The translations under genes were made by a program, and so were the position numbers. DNA of 64,000 nt from Nitrospira defluvii. Its GTDB lineage: Bacteria; Nitrospirota; Nitrospiria; Nitrospirales; Nitrospiraceae. Below are positions 9,010-17,837 of the stretch, piece after piece. Where the stretch lies: positions 58,753 to 122,752 of the forward strand of contig WYAX01000011.1 of the NCBI GenBank assembly GCA_011525625.1. Direction: 5' to 3'. Positions within the stretch are counted from its first letter, which is position 1. Each line of letters starts with the position of its first letter. Under the pieces are notes generated by a model. It was not told the origin of the DNA, made no database searches, and saw only the letters and a program-made list of their open reading frames with translations.

Positions 9010-10049
9010 ACAGTTCCTGACTGAGATCGCAACCGGAGTTGTTGCATCACCGCCTGCACGACCTGCTCCGGTTGCACGCCCGTCAAACATTCGAGCGCCA
9101 CGGCGCGCGTGCAATCCCGGCGGAAGCAGGGTCTGCACTCGACGGGGTACGACAAGACGACATGTCTCCGGCCGTAGGGCCCCGTTCTGACCGGATCGGT
9201 CGGGCCGAAGAGCGCCACCACCGGAGTATCCACCGCCGCCGCGATGTGCATCGGACCGGAGTCGTTCGTCAGCAAGAGGCTGGCCCGGCACAGCAAACCG
9301 GGCAGCAAGCCTACAGGGGTCTGTCCCGTCAGATCAACCGCTTTCGTACGCATGCGTCCCGTCACCGCCAGGGATTCCGGTCGCTCCGCCGACCCTCCCA
9401 TCAGCACCACCGGCACACCATAACCCTCCCGAAGCCGATCCGCCGCTTCGGCAAAGTGTTGCGGCGGCCAGCGTTTCGTCTCCCATCGCGCCGACACATT
9501 CATCGCCACCCAGGGGGACGAGCCGTCGAGCCCGGCGCGTGCGAGTATCGTATCGACTGCCTGCCCATCTTCCGGCCGGTCCGTGAACGCAAACCTCGGC
9601 GTGGCCGGACGCGCCGCTCCCAATGCCTCAGCCACGAGCAAATACCGATCGACGGCATGCATCGGCATGGCCGGTACCGCCACCCGTTGGGTGTAACACA
9701 ACGGACTACCTTCACGGGCATTGGCAAACCCGATGCGCCTGGCACAGCCGGTCAATCTGGCCATGGCCCCGCTTCTCAACAGCCCTTGTAAATCGACGAC
9801 CAGATCGAAGTGGGCAGCACGGAGTTCCGGCACCCGGCCCAACCAGCCCATCAGTCCCCGGTCTACCGCACACACCCGATCGACACCGGCAATGACCTGC
9901 ACCAGCGGCGCCCATTGCCGCTTGACCAGCCACGTGACTTCGGCGTGGGGAAATCGCTCGCACAACGCCGCCAAGGTCGGCATCGCGTGCACGATGTCGC
10001 CCAGTGAACTGGGCTTGATGAGCAGGATGCGGCGGACAGGTTCGGTCAT
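9006..10049 (-). CDS. Lipopolysaccharide heptosyltransferase (GT9)
   Basis: GT9 heptosyltransferase of about 347 residues, expected to transfer L-glycero-D-manno-heptose from ADP-heptose to Kdo2-lipid A or to heptose I. It begins MTEPVRRILLIKPSSLGDIVHAMP, an N-terminus close to the WaaC (HepI) signature. The donor site appears as NDSGPMHIAAAVDTPVVALFGPTDP, followed by a C-terminal Cys cluster (CRPCFRRDC) common in bacterial GT9 proteins outside Proteobacteria. The chosen ATG at 10049 is the closest to the domain; another in-frame ATG lies at 10064. It follows the waaF-gmhB fusion by about 25 bases. Confidence 0.85.
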   Translation of the reverse strand: MTEPVRRILLIKPSSLGDIVHAMPTLAALCERFPHAEVTWLVKRQWAPLVQVIAGVDRVCAVDRGLMGWLGRVPELRAAHFDLVVDLQGLLRSGAMARLTGCARRIGFANAREGSPLCYTQRVAVPAMPMHAVDRYLLVAEALGAARPATPRFAFTDRPEDGQAVDTILARAGLDGSSPWVAMNVSARWETKRWPPQHFAEAADRLREGYGVPVVLMGGSAERPESLAVTGRMRTKAVDLTGQTPVGLLPGLLCRASLLLTNDSGPMHIAAAVDTPVVALFGPTDPVRTGPYGRRHVVLSYPVECRPCFRRDCTRAVALECLTGVQPEQVVQAVMQQLRLRSQSGTV

Positions 10050-10074
10050 TCGGCCACCAGGCATGATGGTTCCA

Positions 10075-11766
10075 TCATTGCGACAAATCGGCAGCCGGTA
10101 GACGCGTCGCATGGGCGACAATCCAGTCCACCGCCCGCGAGAGGTCTTCGGCCACGTGATCCGGGGACAGGTCTCGTGCCGTCAGATCGGCCAAGGCTTC
10201 TGCCCCGGACGGTCCGGTCATCACCAGGATGCCCTGCGCACCGACCTGCCTGGCGAGTTCGACATCGCGCGCACTGTCCCCGACGACATAGGCGCGGGTC
10301 AGATCGACCTGCAACTCGGCCGATGCCCGGTCGATCATGCCGCGCGCCGGCTTGCGACAGTTGCATCGATCGTCCGGGTGATGCGGACAAAAATACACCC
10401 CGTCGAGCGTCACGCCGTCTTCCGCCAGGACCAGTCGCAACTTGTGATGGATGGCCTCCAGATCCTTGGAGGTAAAGTACCCGCGACCCAGTCCTGATTG
10501 ATTGGTCACCACGATCAACCGCGCCCCGGCCTGCTTGAGTCTGGCCAAGGCGGCGCCGACTCCGGGCAACACGGTGAGATCATCGGGCGACTTGAGGTAG
10601 CCGGTATCGATGTTCAACGTGCCGTCACGATCTAAAAACACGGTGACCCCTGCCAACGAGATGGGCGAGGGAGCGGCGGCCGGCGTGGGCGCCCGCTCGG
10701 CAGGAGGCGGGGCGGCAAGCGGCAGGTGCCGGGACGCCGCAGCGTAGACCTGCTCCACCGTCACGCCGGTCATGCACCGATGGTCGATGGGACATTCCCT
10801 CAACAGACAGGGTGCGCACGACACCGGCTGCCTGACTAATTGAGCGTCGGCACCGAAGGGCGAGGTGGTCTGCCAATCGGTCGGCCCGAACACGGCGACC
10901 AACGGCACCTTGAAGGCGGCTGCCACGTGCATGGGTCCCGTATCGTTGGTCAAGAACAACTGACACCGCTTCACGAGCGCCATCAACTCCCGCACGGTCG
11001 TCTGCCCCGAACAGACCACCGTACGTGTCTTGATCTGATCGGCGATGGCTTGACCCAACGGCTCCTCGCCCTTGGCCCCCACAATCGCCACACCGACACG
11101 CCCCCCTGTCTGAGCCTGAACATCCTTCACCACTCGATTGACCACCTCGGCATACCGCTCCGGCAACCAGCGCTTGGCATGGCCATAGGTCGATCCGGGA
11201 TTCACCCCGATGACGAGGTCCGACGCACCGATGCCGGCCTCGGCGAGCCTCGCGGCAATCAATGTGATTTCTTCCGGCGTGACAAACAAGCGCGGCGCAG
11301 GCGCTTGGCCCTGCCCGCCCAGCGGTTTGAGCAGGTCCCAATAGTACTCCACCTGATGTCGCTGCGCGCGGCGCGGCGGGACGAGCACGGGATCGGACAA
11401 CAGGAGACTCCGCCCGTCGGTCGCATAACCGAATCGCCGCGGAATACCCGCAAAAAAACTGATCAGCGCCGCTTCGAACGCATTCTGAAAGAGGATCGCG
11501 AGATGGAAGCGATGCCGACGCAGCACGCCGGCCAGGGTCCATTTTCCGGTCAACCCCGCATGGCGGCCCCGGTCGTCGTACACCAGCGTCCGGGTCACCG
11601 CCGGATGGTGCGCCAGCAGGTCCGCAATCGCCGGCTTCACGAGCAGCGTGATCTCAGCGTGCGGGAACAGCGTGCGCACGTGGCTCAGCGCAGGCTCGCA
11701 CATGACGGCATCGCCCAGCCAATTGGGTCCGCGAACGACGATACGCCGAATCTCTTCCTTACGCAT
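10075..11766 (-). CDS. waaF-gmhB: WaaF-GmhB fusion: heptosyltransferase II / heptose-1,7-bisphosphate 7-phosphatase
   Basis: Two-domain protein of 563 residues. Residues 1-about 350 are a GT9 heptosyltransferase II (IVVRGPNWLGDAVM, NPGSTYGHAKRW, NDTGPMHVAAAF, FGPTDW). After an Ala/Pro-rich linker, residues about 375-560 form a HAD-family D-glycero-D-manno-heptose-1,7-bisphosphate 7-phosphatase: catalytic FLDRDGTLN, VTNQSG, the zinc-binding CPHH...CNC cluster, KPARGM and GDSARD. One polypeptide thus carries a step in making ADP-heptose and a step that uses it. The start overlaps the end of lpxK by eight bases. Domain identities are clear; any channelling advantage is inference. Confidence 0.93.
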   Translation of the reverse strand: MRKEEIRRIVVRGPNWLGDAVMCEPALSHVRTLFPHAEITLLVKPAIADLLAHHPAVTRTLVYDDRGRHAGLTGKWTLAGVLRRHRFHLAILFQNAFEAALISFFAGIPRRFGYATDGRSLLLSDPVLVPPRRAQRHQVEYYWDLLKPLGGQGQAPAPRLFVTPEEITLIAARLAEAGIGASDLVIGVNPGSTYGHAKRWLPERYAEVVNRVVKDVQAQTGGRVGVAIVGAKGEEPLGQAIADQIKTRTVVCSGQTTVRELMALVKRCQLFLTNDTGPMHVAAAFKVPLVAVFGPTDWQTTSPFGADAQLVRQPVSCAPCLLRECPIDHRCMTGVTVEQVYAAASRHLPLAAPPPAERAPTPAAAPSPISLAGVTVFLDRDGTLNIDTGYLKSPDDLTVLPGVGAALARLKQAGARLIVVTNQSGLGRGYFTSKDLEAIHHKLRLVLAEDGVTLDGVYFCPHHPDDRCNCRKPARGMIDRASAELQVDLTRAYVVGDSARDVELARQVGAQGILVMTGPSGAEALADLTARDLSPDHVAEDLSRAVDWIVAHATRLPAADLSQ

Positions 11767-12832
11767 GGCCTGCCGTCATTTTTTCTCCATCGAGTCGCAA
11801 CAGTGCCTCCAAACGATCCTGCCCCGACACAATTTCCGTCGTGAGCCTGACGGCCCAGCAGACATCCGCACCCGTCAGATATGGCGCCACCTTGTCGGCA
11901 TCCTTTTCCGTCGTCACCAGCATGTCGACCCCGCCGGCGCTCGCCCTCGCACGAATGGTTTCCACCATGGCATGGGTATAGTGCACATGATCGGGAAATG
12001 CCAGGTGGTCGATCACCGTCACGCCCAATCCGGCCACGAGGGCGCGAAACGACGTCGCATTGCCGATCCCGCTGAAGAGGACGGCGGACCGGCCGCGGAA
12101 TGCGCTGAGTGCTGCGCGCTCGTCCGTCCCGACCCGTCGGAATTCCTCTGCGGGAAACCCCACACAGACCGGAGGCAACAGAGTCGGACAGGCCGCATGC
12201 AATCGCCGCCAGACCGGTTCCGCATCCGACGACTGTCGCACCCGGGTGATCAGCACCACCGAGGCGCGCGCAGCTGCCGAGAGCGGTTCCCGTAACCGCC
12301 CGACCGGCAATCCGGCTCCGAGTCCGTCGAGATCCGACGCATCCACCAGCAGCAGATTTACATCGCGATGGAGCTGCACATGTTGAAAACCGTCATCCAA
12401 CACGAAACAATCGACCGGCAATCGGCTCAACACCCACCGACCCAGCGCATACCGGTCCGCGCCTACCGCCACTACCGCCTGGGGACAGCGTCGAGCGATC
12501 AAATACGGTTCATCCCCTGCCTCCTCGGGACCAACAAGGATCCGCTGTCCGTCGGAGACGAGCAGCTGCGGAGCCGTGCTCCGACGACGATAGCCGCGGC
12601 TCAAAATGCCTACGCGTTTGCCTTGGGCCGCCAATCGTTCGACGAGGTACATGACGACCGGCGTTTTTCCCGTCCCGCCCACCGTGAGATTGCCGACACT
12701 GACGACGGGGCGAGGCAACCGGTGCGTCCGACACCAACCCCGTTCGTAACACAACAGGCGAATCTTGGCGACAAGCTCATAGGGATACCCCGCCCATCGA
12801 AACCAGGACTGCATGCCTGCGGACATCATCAT
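11759..12832 (-). CDS. lpxK: Tetraacyldisaccharide 4'-kinase
   Basis: LpxK phosphorylates the 4' position of tetraacyldisaccharide-1-phosphate to give lipid IVA, acting at the inner face of the inner membrane. The 357-residue length is normal. The Walker A-like P-loop VGNLTVGGTGKTP is near residues 47-59, followed by GILSRGYRR, the VGDEP-like GDEPYLIA and LDDGFQH, all hallmarks of the family. A hydrophobic N-terminal stretch anchors it. It starts with three consecutive ATG codons, the first overlapping the waaA stop (ATGA). It sits between waaA and the waaF-gmhB fusion, so the late Raetz-pathway steps and the core steps are directly coupled. Confidence 0.95.
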   Translation of the reverse strand: MMMSAGMQSWFRWAGYPYELVAKIRLLCYERGWCRTHRLPRPVVSVGNLTVGGTGKTPVVMYLVERLAAQGKRVGILSRGYRRRSTAPQLLVSDGQRILVGPEEAGDEPYLIARRCPQAVVAVGADRYALGRWVLSRLPVDCFVLDDGFQHVQLHRDVNLLLVDASDLDGLGAGLPVGRLREPLSAAARASVVLITRVRQSSDAEPVWRRLHAACPTLLPPVCVGFPAEEFRRVGTDERAALSAFRGRSAVLFSGIGNATSFRALVAGLGVTVIDHLAFPDHVHYTHAMVETIRARASAGGVDMLVTTEKDADKVAPYLTGADVCWAVRLTTEIVSGQDRLEALLRLDGEKMTAGHA

Positions 12833-14193
12833 CGTGTCCCGGACCGGCCGGGCGCGCGCTCCGACCGCTGTCGGCGCTGCCCCTCCGTCGAGGGCCCGTG
12901 CGCCGACAACAACGCAGCAATGATGTCTGCGCTGCGCTGAAGCGCCCCCTGGTTATCCGCCACAACCTGCCGCGCCGCCTGCCCCATCCGGTTCACGGTT
13001 GCTGGATCGCTGAGCAATTCGCGCAGGCCCTGCGCAAGTCCGGCTGCATCCGGCACGATCCGCCCTCCCTGAGCATCCAGCAACAGGGCCGCCACTTCCG
13101 CGCAATGATCGGTGTGGGGACCGAACAGCACCGGCTTGCCCCAAACCGCCGGCTCCAGCAGATTGTGCCCGCCCACGGGGACCAGCGTCCCGCCCACAAA
13201 CGCCACCACGGCCTCACGATACAGCAGGGCCAACTCGCCGCGTGTGTCCAACACCACCACGCGCGGTCCAGCTCCGGACAGCGCGCCGCCCTTCCCGACG
13301 CTCCGGCGTGATACCGCCAGCCCCTTGGCGGCCACCATCTGCTCGACCTGCGCCGCTCGCTCGATATGCCGTGGCGCAAGCACCAATCGCAAGTCGGGAA
13401 ATGTCGCACCCAAGGACTGATAGGCCGTGACAATCGCTTCTTCCTCACCGGGATGGGTGCTGCCCGCAACGAGGAGTTGCTCGCGTTCGGTAAACCCCAA
13501 AGCTTCCTTGGAGACCAGCGTACCTCCCGCGGCGGCCTGCGGAACCGGCTGGTCGAATTTGATGTTGCCGGTGCAACTGACTCGCGCCGCATCGGCACCC
13601 AGCTCGATCATGCGTTGCGCGTCACGTTGAGACTGCATGAGGCACCGGCTGATCATATTCAACATCGTCCGATAGAATCCCCGGATCACGGGCAGGCGTT
13701 GCCGTTCGAACGACCGCGTGGAGAGCCGCCCGTTGACCAGCACCGAGGGGATCTGACGCCGCCACAAGCTCCGGAGCAGATTCGGCCAGAGCTCGGTTTC
13801 GACAAATACATACAAACTCGGCCGGAGCTCTTCGATCGCCTGATTCACGACCCAGGAAAAATCCAGCGGCGCGTAGCGATGTTCGGCCACCCCTTCCAGC
13901 CGCTGCTCCACCGCCTCGCGCCCCGTCTCGGTGACGGTCGACACCACCAATCGGGCGTCGGGATACCGCCGGCGCAGTTCACGCACGAGCGGAGCCACCG
14001 CCACCACTTCGCCCAGGGACACCGCATGAATCCAGATACAGGTCGAGAGGGCGTTCGAATCGGGAAACCGCGTCGCCGATCGCAGCCCCAGGCGCTGCGG
14101 CAAGCCGCGACGGCATCGCTGTTTCGCCAACAGGACGCACAGAATGATCGGGGAAACCAGAAGCAGGAGGCTGTTGTAGAGGAGATACCACAT
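12829..14193 (-). CDS. waaA: 3-deoxy-D-manno-octulosonic acid (Kdo) transferase
   Basis: WaaA/KdtA attaches Kdo from CMP-Kdo to lipid IVA. The protein is 454 residues with an N-terminal membrane anchor (YNSLLLLVSPIILCVLL). Family motifs are present: HAVSLGEV, STVTETG, FVETELWPNL, VNGRLS, NIKFDQP, AGSTHPGEE, LAPRHIER and GGHNLLEPA with GPHTDH. The catalytic-base position near residue 31 reads GLPQRLG, with Gln33 where the family normally has Glu (see findings). The ATG shares one base with the stop of the upstream acyltransferase (TAATG). The number of Kdo residues added cannot be predicted. The C-terminal tail after residue 435 is Arg/Ser-rich. Confidence 0.93.
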   Translation of the reverse strand: MWYLLYNSLLLLVSPIILCVLLAKQRCRRGLPQRLGLRSATRFPDSNALSTCIWIHAVSLGEVVAVAPLVRELRRRYPDARLVVSTVTETGREAVEQRLEGVAEHRYAPLDFSWVVNQAIEELRPSLYVFVETELWPNLLRSLWRRQIPSVLVNGRLSTRSFERQRLPVIRGFYRTMLNMISRCLMQSQRDAQRMIELGADAARVSCTGNIKFDQPVPQAAAGGTLVSKEALGFTEREQLLVAGSTHPGEEEAIVTAYQSLGATFPDLRLVLAPRHIERAAQVEQMVAAKGLAVSRRSVGKGGALSGAGPRVVVLDTRGELALLYREAVVAFVGGTLVPVGGHNLLEPAVWGKPVLFGPHTDHCAEVAALLLDAQGGRIVPDAAGLAQGLRELLSDPATVNRMGQAARQVVADNQGALQRSADIIAALLSAHGPSTEGQRRQRSERAPGRSGTR

Positions 14194-14905
14194 TACGGAC
14201 GAGCCCGCAGGGCCGCCGCGTCGGCCTCGATCGTCAGGCGATTCAGGGTCTCTTCCAACGTCCGGCGCAGGCGCTCCAGGTCGTCAGCGGACGCGTCGGG
14301 CGGTATCCAGATGGGCGGGCCCATGAGGAAGGTGCCCCGAGAGAACGGATAGGGCATGATGAAGCGGTCCCAGCTCGCGAAGAGTTTTTTTTTGAGCAGC
14401 CGAACGCCATCGGGACGATCGGACATCCGGTCGCCCGCGCCAGCTGGACCACGCCGACCTTGGCGATCTGGCGAGGGCCCTTCGGACCATCCGGCGTCAG
14501 CGCCAGGTTCCCGCCCGACCGGCCGATGCGAATCATGCGGCGAAGCGCTTCTGCGCCCCCTCTGGTGCTGGAGCCGCGAACCGCATCCAACCCGAATCGC
14601 GCGATGATCCGACGGATCAACTCACCGTCCCGATGCTGACTGATCAGCACATGGGCCTCCAGTCGTGGAATCGCCAGCGGCATCATCAACTGCTGAGCAT
14701 GCCAGAACGCAAGGATGACCGAACGCCCTTCGGCGAACAGCCGGGACACATGTTCGCCGCCCTCGGTGTGCCAACGCATCGTACGGCGGAGGATCTGAAT
14801 GACGGCATACCCGACCGGCGGGACGACCGCGAGTTTCACGGCGTTCGTCACGCGCTTCATGAGCGGCGACGTCTGTTGCGGAAGCGTTGCGGGATCGTTC
14901 GTCAC
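14193..14905 (-). CDS. Lysophospholipid acyltransferase-like protein (DUF374), frameshifted
   Basis: DUF374/LPLAT-family acyltransferase, thought to be a lipid A or phospholipid acyltransferase outside Proteobacteria. Its place between msbA and waaA fits a late lipid A acylation step. The main frame, starting at 14905, carries the catalytic FWHAQQ region (H-x4-D-like), VLISQHRDGE, RGSSTRGG and LTPDGPKGPR. At a run of nine A (coding strand; 14385-14393) the reading frame breaks: the main frame continues with unrelated sequence to 14243. The expected family ending (KLFASWDRF, MPYPFSRG, MGPPIWIP) continues in another frame to a TAA at 14193 that overlaps the waaA start. A single gene of about 237 residues is therefore inferred, disrupted by a real or programmed frameshift or a sequencing error. 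Confidence 0.72.
14385..14393 (-). other. A9 homopolymer at frameshift point
   Basis: Nine consecutive T on the plus strand (A9 on the coding strand) within the DUF374 acyltransferase gene. Adding one A or removing two restores the conserved C-terminal frame. Long A runs are known sites of RNA polymerase slippage and of sequencing indels. Confidence 0.85.
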
Positions 14906-14932
14906 GGCTGCCGTTCCCTCTCTGCGACCCGT

Positions 14933-16669
14933 TTACTGTGGAAGCGCGTCGGCAAACTGCATCGCATGCAGACGCTTGTACAAGCCGCCCCTGCGCAGCA
15001 ACTCTTCATGCGTGCCCACCTCCGCCACCCTTCCATGGTCCAAGACCACGATGCGGTCGGCATTCTGAATCGTCGAGAGCCGGTGCGCCACGACCATCGT
15101 CGTCCGGTTCTTCATCAAATTGGACAGGGCCATCTGCACAATACGCTCCGACTGGGTATCGAGGGCGGAGGTGGCTTCGTCGAGGATCAAAATCGGCGGG
15201 TCGCGCAGGATCGCCCGGGCAATGGCCAACCGCTGGCGCTCGCCCCCCGACAATTTGAGGCCACGCTCGCCGATCAGCGTCTCGTAGCCGTCCGGCAGAC
15301 GCTCGATGAACTCGTGCGCGTAGGCCAGTTGGGCCGCGCGCATCACCGCCTCCGCCGTCGCCCCCTGCCGTCCATATCCGATATTGTTCCGCACCGTATC
15401 GTCGAACAGCACCACTTCTTGCGACACGATCCCGATTTGCGCGCGCACCGACTGCAAGGTGCAGGTTCGGACATCGACCCCGTCGATCAGGATCTGCCCT
15501 CCGGTCGGCTCGTAAAACCTCGGCAACAGGCTGACCAGGGTGGTCTTGCCGCTCCCGCTGCTGCCCACGAATGCAATGATCTCCCCCGCGCGAATCGTCA
15601 AATCGATCCCGGTCAGCGCCGCATCGGCCTGTCCGTCATACCGAAAGGCGATCTGCCGGAACTCGAGCGAGCGGGAGATCGCCGGAAGGTCGGTCAGCCC
15701 GCCGTTCTCCTGTTGTTCCGTAGGAAGGTCCAAGACGTCGAAGACACGCTCCGCCGCAGCCATCGCCTGCTGCACGGTGTTGTTGGCGCCCGACAACCGG
15801 CGAATCGGCGTATAGGCCATAAACATCGCGGCCAAAAAGGAAAAGAATGCGCCGGGCGTCATTTCATCGTGAATCACCAGATAGCCGCCGTACCAGATGA
15901 TCCCCGCAACCCCGAGCACACCGATGACCTCCATATGCGAAGATCCCAGCGAGGAGACCTGGATCGCTTTCATCGTGGTGTGGATAAACGCGTCGTTGCT
16001 CTGACGGAATCGCTTCGTTTCTTCTTCTTCCCGGCCGAACGATTTCACCATGCGAATCCCGGCCAGAGTTTCCTGGAGCGTCGACGCCATGTCCCCCATG
16101 CGCTCCTGCCCGCGCGTCGCAAGGCCCCTCAGCTTCTTGCCCATCCGGGCCATGGTGACCACCGACAGCGGCACGACGATCATCGAGACCATGGCCAACT
16201 TCCAGTTTTGATAGATGATCACCCCGATCATCGCCAGAAAGGTCAGCCCCTGCTGAAACAGATCTTTCAGGACGCCGGCGACGGCGTTCGCCATCTGGTT
16301 CACATCGTTGATGACCCGCGACACCAGACGGCCGGACGTATTGGTATCGTGAAAACGGACCGGCAACCGGACCAGCTTGGAAAAGAGTTGTTCCCGGATG
16401 TCCCCGATCACCTGGTTGCCGACATAGTTCATCAAATAATTCTGCCCGTAGTTGAAGACGCCTTTCAGCACCGCCACTGCCAGAATGGCCACCGGCAGCA
16501 CCAGGAGCAGACTTTCGTCCTTGCTGATAAAGAGACCATCCAACACCGGCCGAACCAGCCAGGCATAGGCAGCGGAGAGGCCGGCGACGAGGAGCGCGCA
16601 GGCAAACGCCGCGGCCAACCGCAGACGGTAGGGATAGAGGTAGCTGAGGAGGCGCAGATACTGCTTCAT
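14933..16669 (-). CDS. msbA: Lipid A export ABC transporter MsbA
   Basis: Half-size ABC exporter of about 578 residues that flips lipid A-core across the inner membrane. Six transmembrane segments occupy residues about 15-320. The nucleotide-binding domain has Walker A GSSGSGKTT, Q-loop VSQEVVLF, ABC signature LSGGERQR, Walker B ILILDEATSALD and the H-loop VVAHRLST. The ATG at 16669 overlaps the lpxB stop (ATGA) and is preferred to the ATG three codons upstream. Its place between lpxB and waaA in a lipid A operon supports MsbA rather than a drug exporter. Confidence 0.92.
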   Translation of the reverse strand: MKQYLRLLSYLYPYRLRLAAAFACALLVAGLSAAYAWLVRPVLDGLFISKDESLLLVLPVAILAVAVLKGVFNYGQNYLMNYVGNQVIGDIREQLFSKLVRLPVRFHDTNTSGRLVSRVINDVNQMANAVAGVLKDLFQQGLTFLAMIGVIIYQNWKLAMVSMIVVPLSVVTMARMGKKLRGLATRGQERMGDMASTLQETLAGIRMVKSFGREEEETKRFRQSNDAFIHTTMKAIQVSSLGSSHMEVIGVLGVAGIIWYGGYLVIHDEMTPGAFFSFLAAMFMAYTPIRRLSGANNTVQQAMAAAERVFDVLDLPTEQQENGGLTDLPAISRSLEFRQIAFRYDGQADAALTGIDLTIRAGEIIAFVGSSGSGKTTLVSLLPRFYEPTGGQILIDGVDVRTCTLQSVRAQIGIVSQEVVLFDDTVRNNIGYGRQGATAEAVMRAAQLAYAHEFIERLPDGYETLIGERGLKLSGGERQRLAIARAILRDPPILILDEATSALDTQSERIVQMALSNLMKNRTTMVVAHRLSTIQNADRIVVLDHGRVAEVGTHEELLRRGGLYKRLHAMQFADALPQ

Positions 16670-17799
16670 GACCGGCACTCCGCCAGCACGGTCTCTGCCG
16701 CCCGATGGGAGGCTCCGGGCGTGCCGAGCGCCTCGCGCACGGACCGCAGGGCGACCTTCATCTCGTCATAGGCGCGACGATCCGTCAACAGTCGCACGGT
16801 TTCCTGGGCCAACCGTTCCGGAGTCGCTTCGTCATGGATCAGCTCGGGGACGATCCCCCGTCCGGCGACCAGGTTCGCCAACCCGATCCATGGCACTCGA
16901 ATCAACAGCCGCGCCAATCGGTAGGTGATCCAGGAGGACGCCCGGTAAAACAGAATCATCGGCGTGCCCACCACGGCCGCCTGCAAGGTGGAGGTGCCCG
17001 ACTTGACGACCAGCAGGTCCGAGGCCGCCATCACTTCGCTGGCCATATTTCGAAAGACCTTGATAGGAACCGGACTGCTCTTCAAGAGGTCCGCAAGAAA
17101 CCGGTCCTGCACCGAGGAGGCTTGCGCCAGCACGAACTGCATGGTCGGGTGGCGTTCCACGAGACGCTTCACCGTCTCCAACAGCAGCGGCACATGTTCC
17201 AGTAACTCGGCCTTGCGGCTTCCCGGGAACAATCCGATCACCGGCCCATCGTCCGTCAGGCCGAACTGCCGGCGCAGCGCGTCCCGGTCATACGTCGGCG
17301 CCACTTCGTCGAGGAGCGGATTGCCGACGAAGGTACATCGGACGCCGGCATTCTTATAGAGCGGCTCCTCGAAGGGCAGAATCGCCACTACATGGTCGAC
17401 CCGCTGCTGAATCCAGCGCATCCGTCCCCTGCGCCACGCCCAGACTTGCGGCGCAATGTAGTACAACACTTTCAGACCGCTGGCTTTGGCCACACGCGCA
17501 AAATGAAAGTTGAGGCCGGGATTGTCGATCAGTACGACGAGATCCCAGCGCTCGCGTTTGATCAAGGCCCGGATACGGGAGACTCGCTGCAGCATGGCCT
17601 TCACGGCGGACAGGCCGATCAGCCCCATGACGTCCAACTGCGGGATATCCTTGACCACCTCCGCACCGGCCGCCTGCATCGATGCCCCGCCGATCCCCAC
17701 GATCTGAAGGTCGGGCGAAAGGGCCTTCAACGCTTTGACCAAGTGGGCTCCATGGAGGTCCCCGGACGCCTCTCCGGTCACGATTAGGATGCGCGGCAT
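16666..17799 (-). CDS. lpxB: Lipid-A-disaccharide synthase
   Basis: LpxB (GT19) condenses UDP-2,3-diacylglucosamine with lipid X to form the tetraacylated disaccharide-1-phosphate. The 377-residue protein opens with ILIVTGEASGDLHGAHL, the family signature, and continues with VVLIDNPGLNFHFA, YYIAPQVWAWR, FPGSRKAEL and KSGTSTLQAA. It acts peripherally at the inner membrane. The ATG at 17799 is 38 bases after the oxidoreductase gene, and the stop overlaps the msbA start. All features are those of a normal, intact enzyme. Confidence 0.95.
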   Translation of the reverse strand: MPRILIVTGEASGDLHGAHLVKALKALSPDLQIVGIGGASMQAAGAEVVKDIPQLDVMGLIGLSAVKAMLQRVSRIRALIKRERWDLVVLIDNPGLNFHFARVAKASGLKVLYYIAPQVWAWRRGRMRWIQQRVDHVVAILPFEEPLYKNAGVRCTFVGNPLLDEVAPTYDRDALRRQFGLTDDGPVIGLFPGSRKAELLEHVPLLLETVKRLVERHPTMQFVLAQASSVQDRFLADLLKSSPVPIKVFRNMASEVMAASDLLVVKSGTSTLQAAVVGTPMILFYRASSWITYRLARLLIRVPWIGLANLVAGRGIVPELIHDEATPERLAQETVRLLTDRRAYDEMKVALRSVREALGTPGASHRAAETVLAECRS

Positions 17800-17837
17800 G
17801 TCGTTGTGCTCATGCGGAGAGACAAGGAGTGGCCTTT

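Noticed and set aside
14633..16771. Long plus-strand reading frame of 712 codons
   Set aside because: It lies antisense to msbA, is His/Arg-rich without any motif, and is a by-product of high GC.
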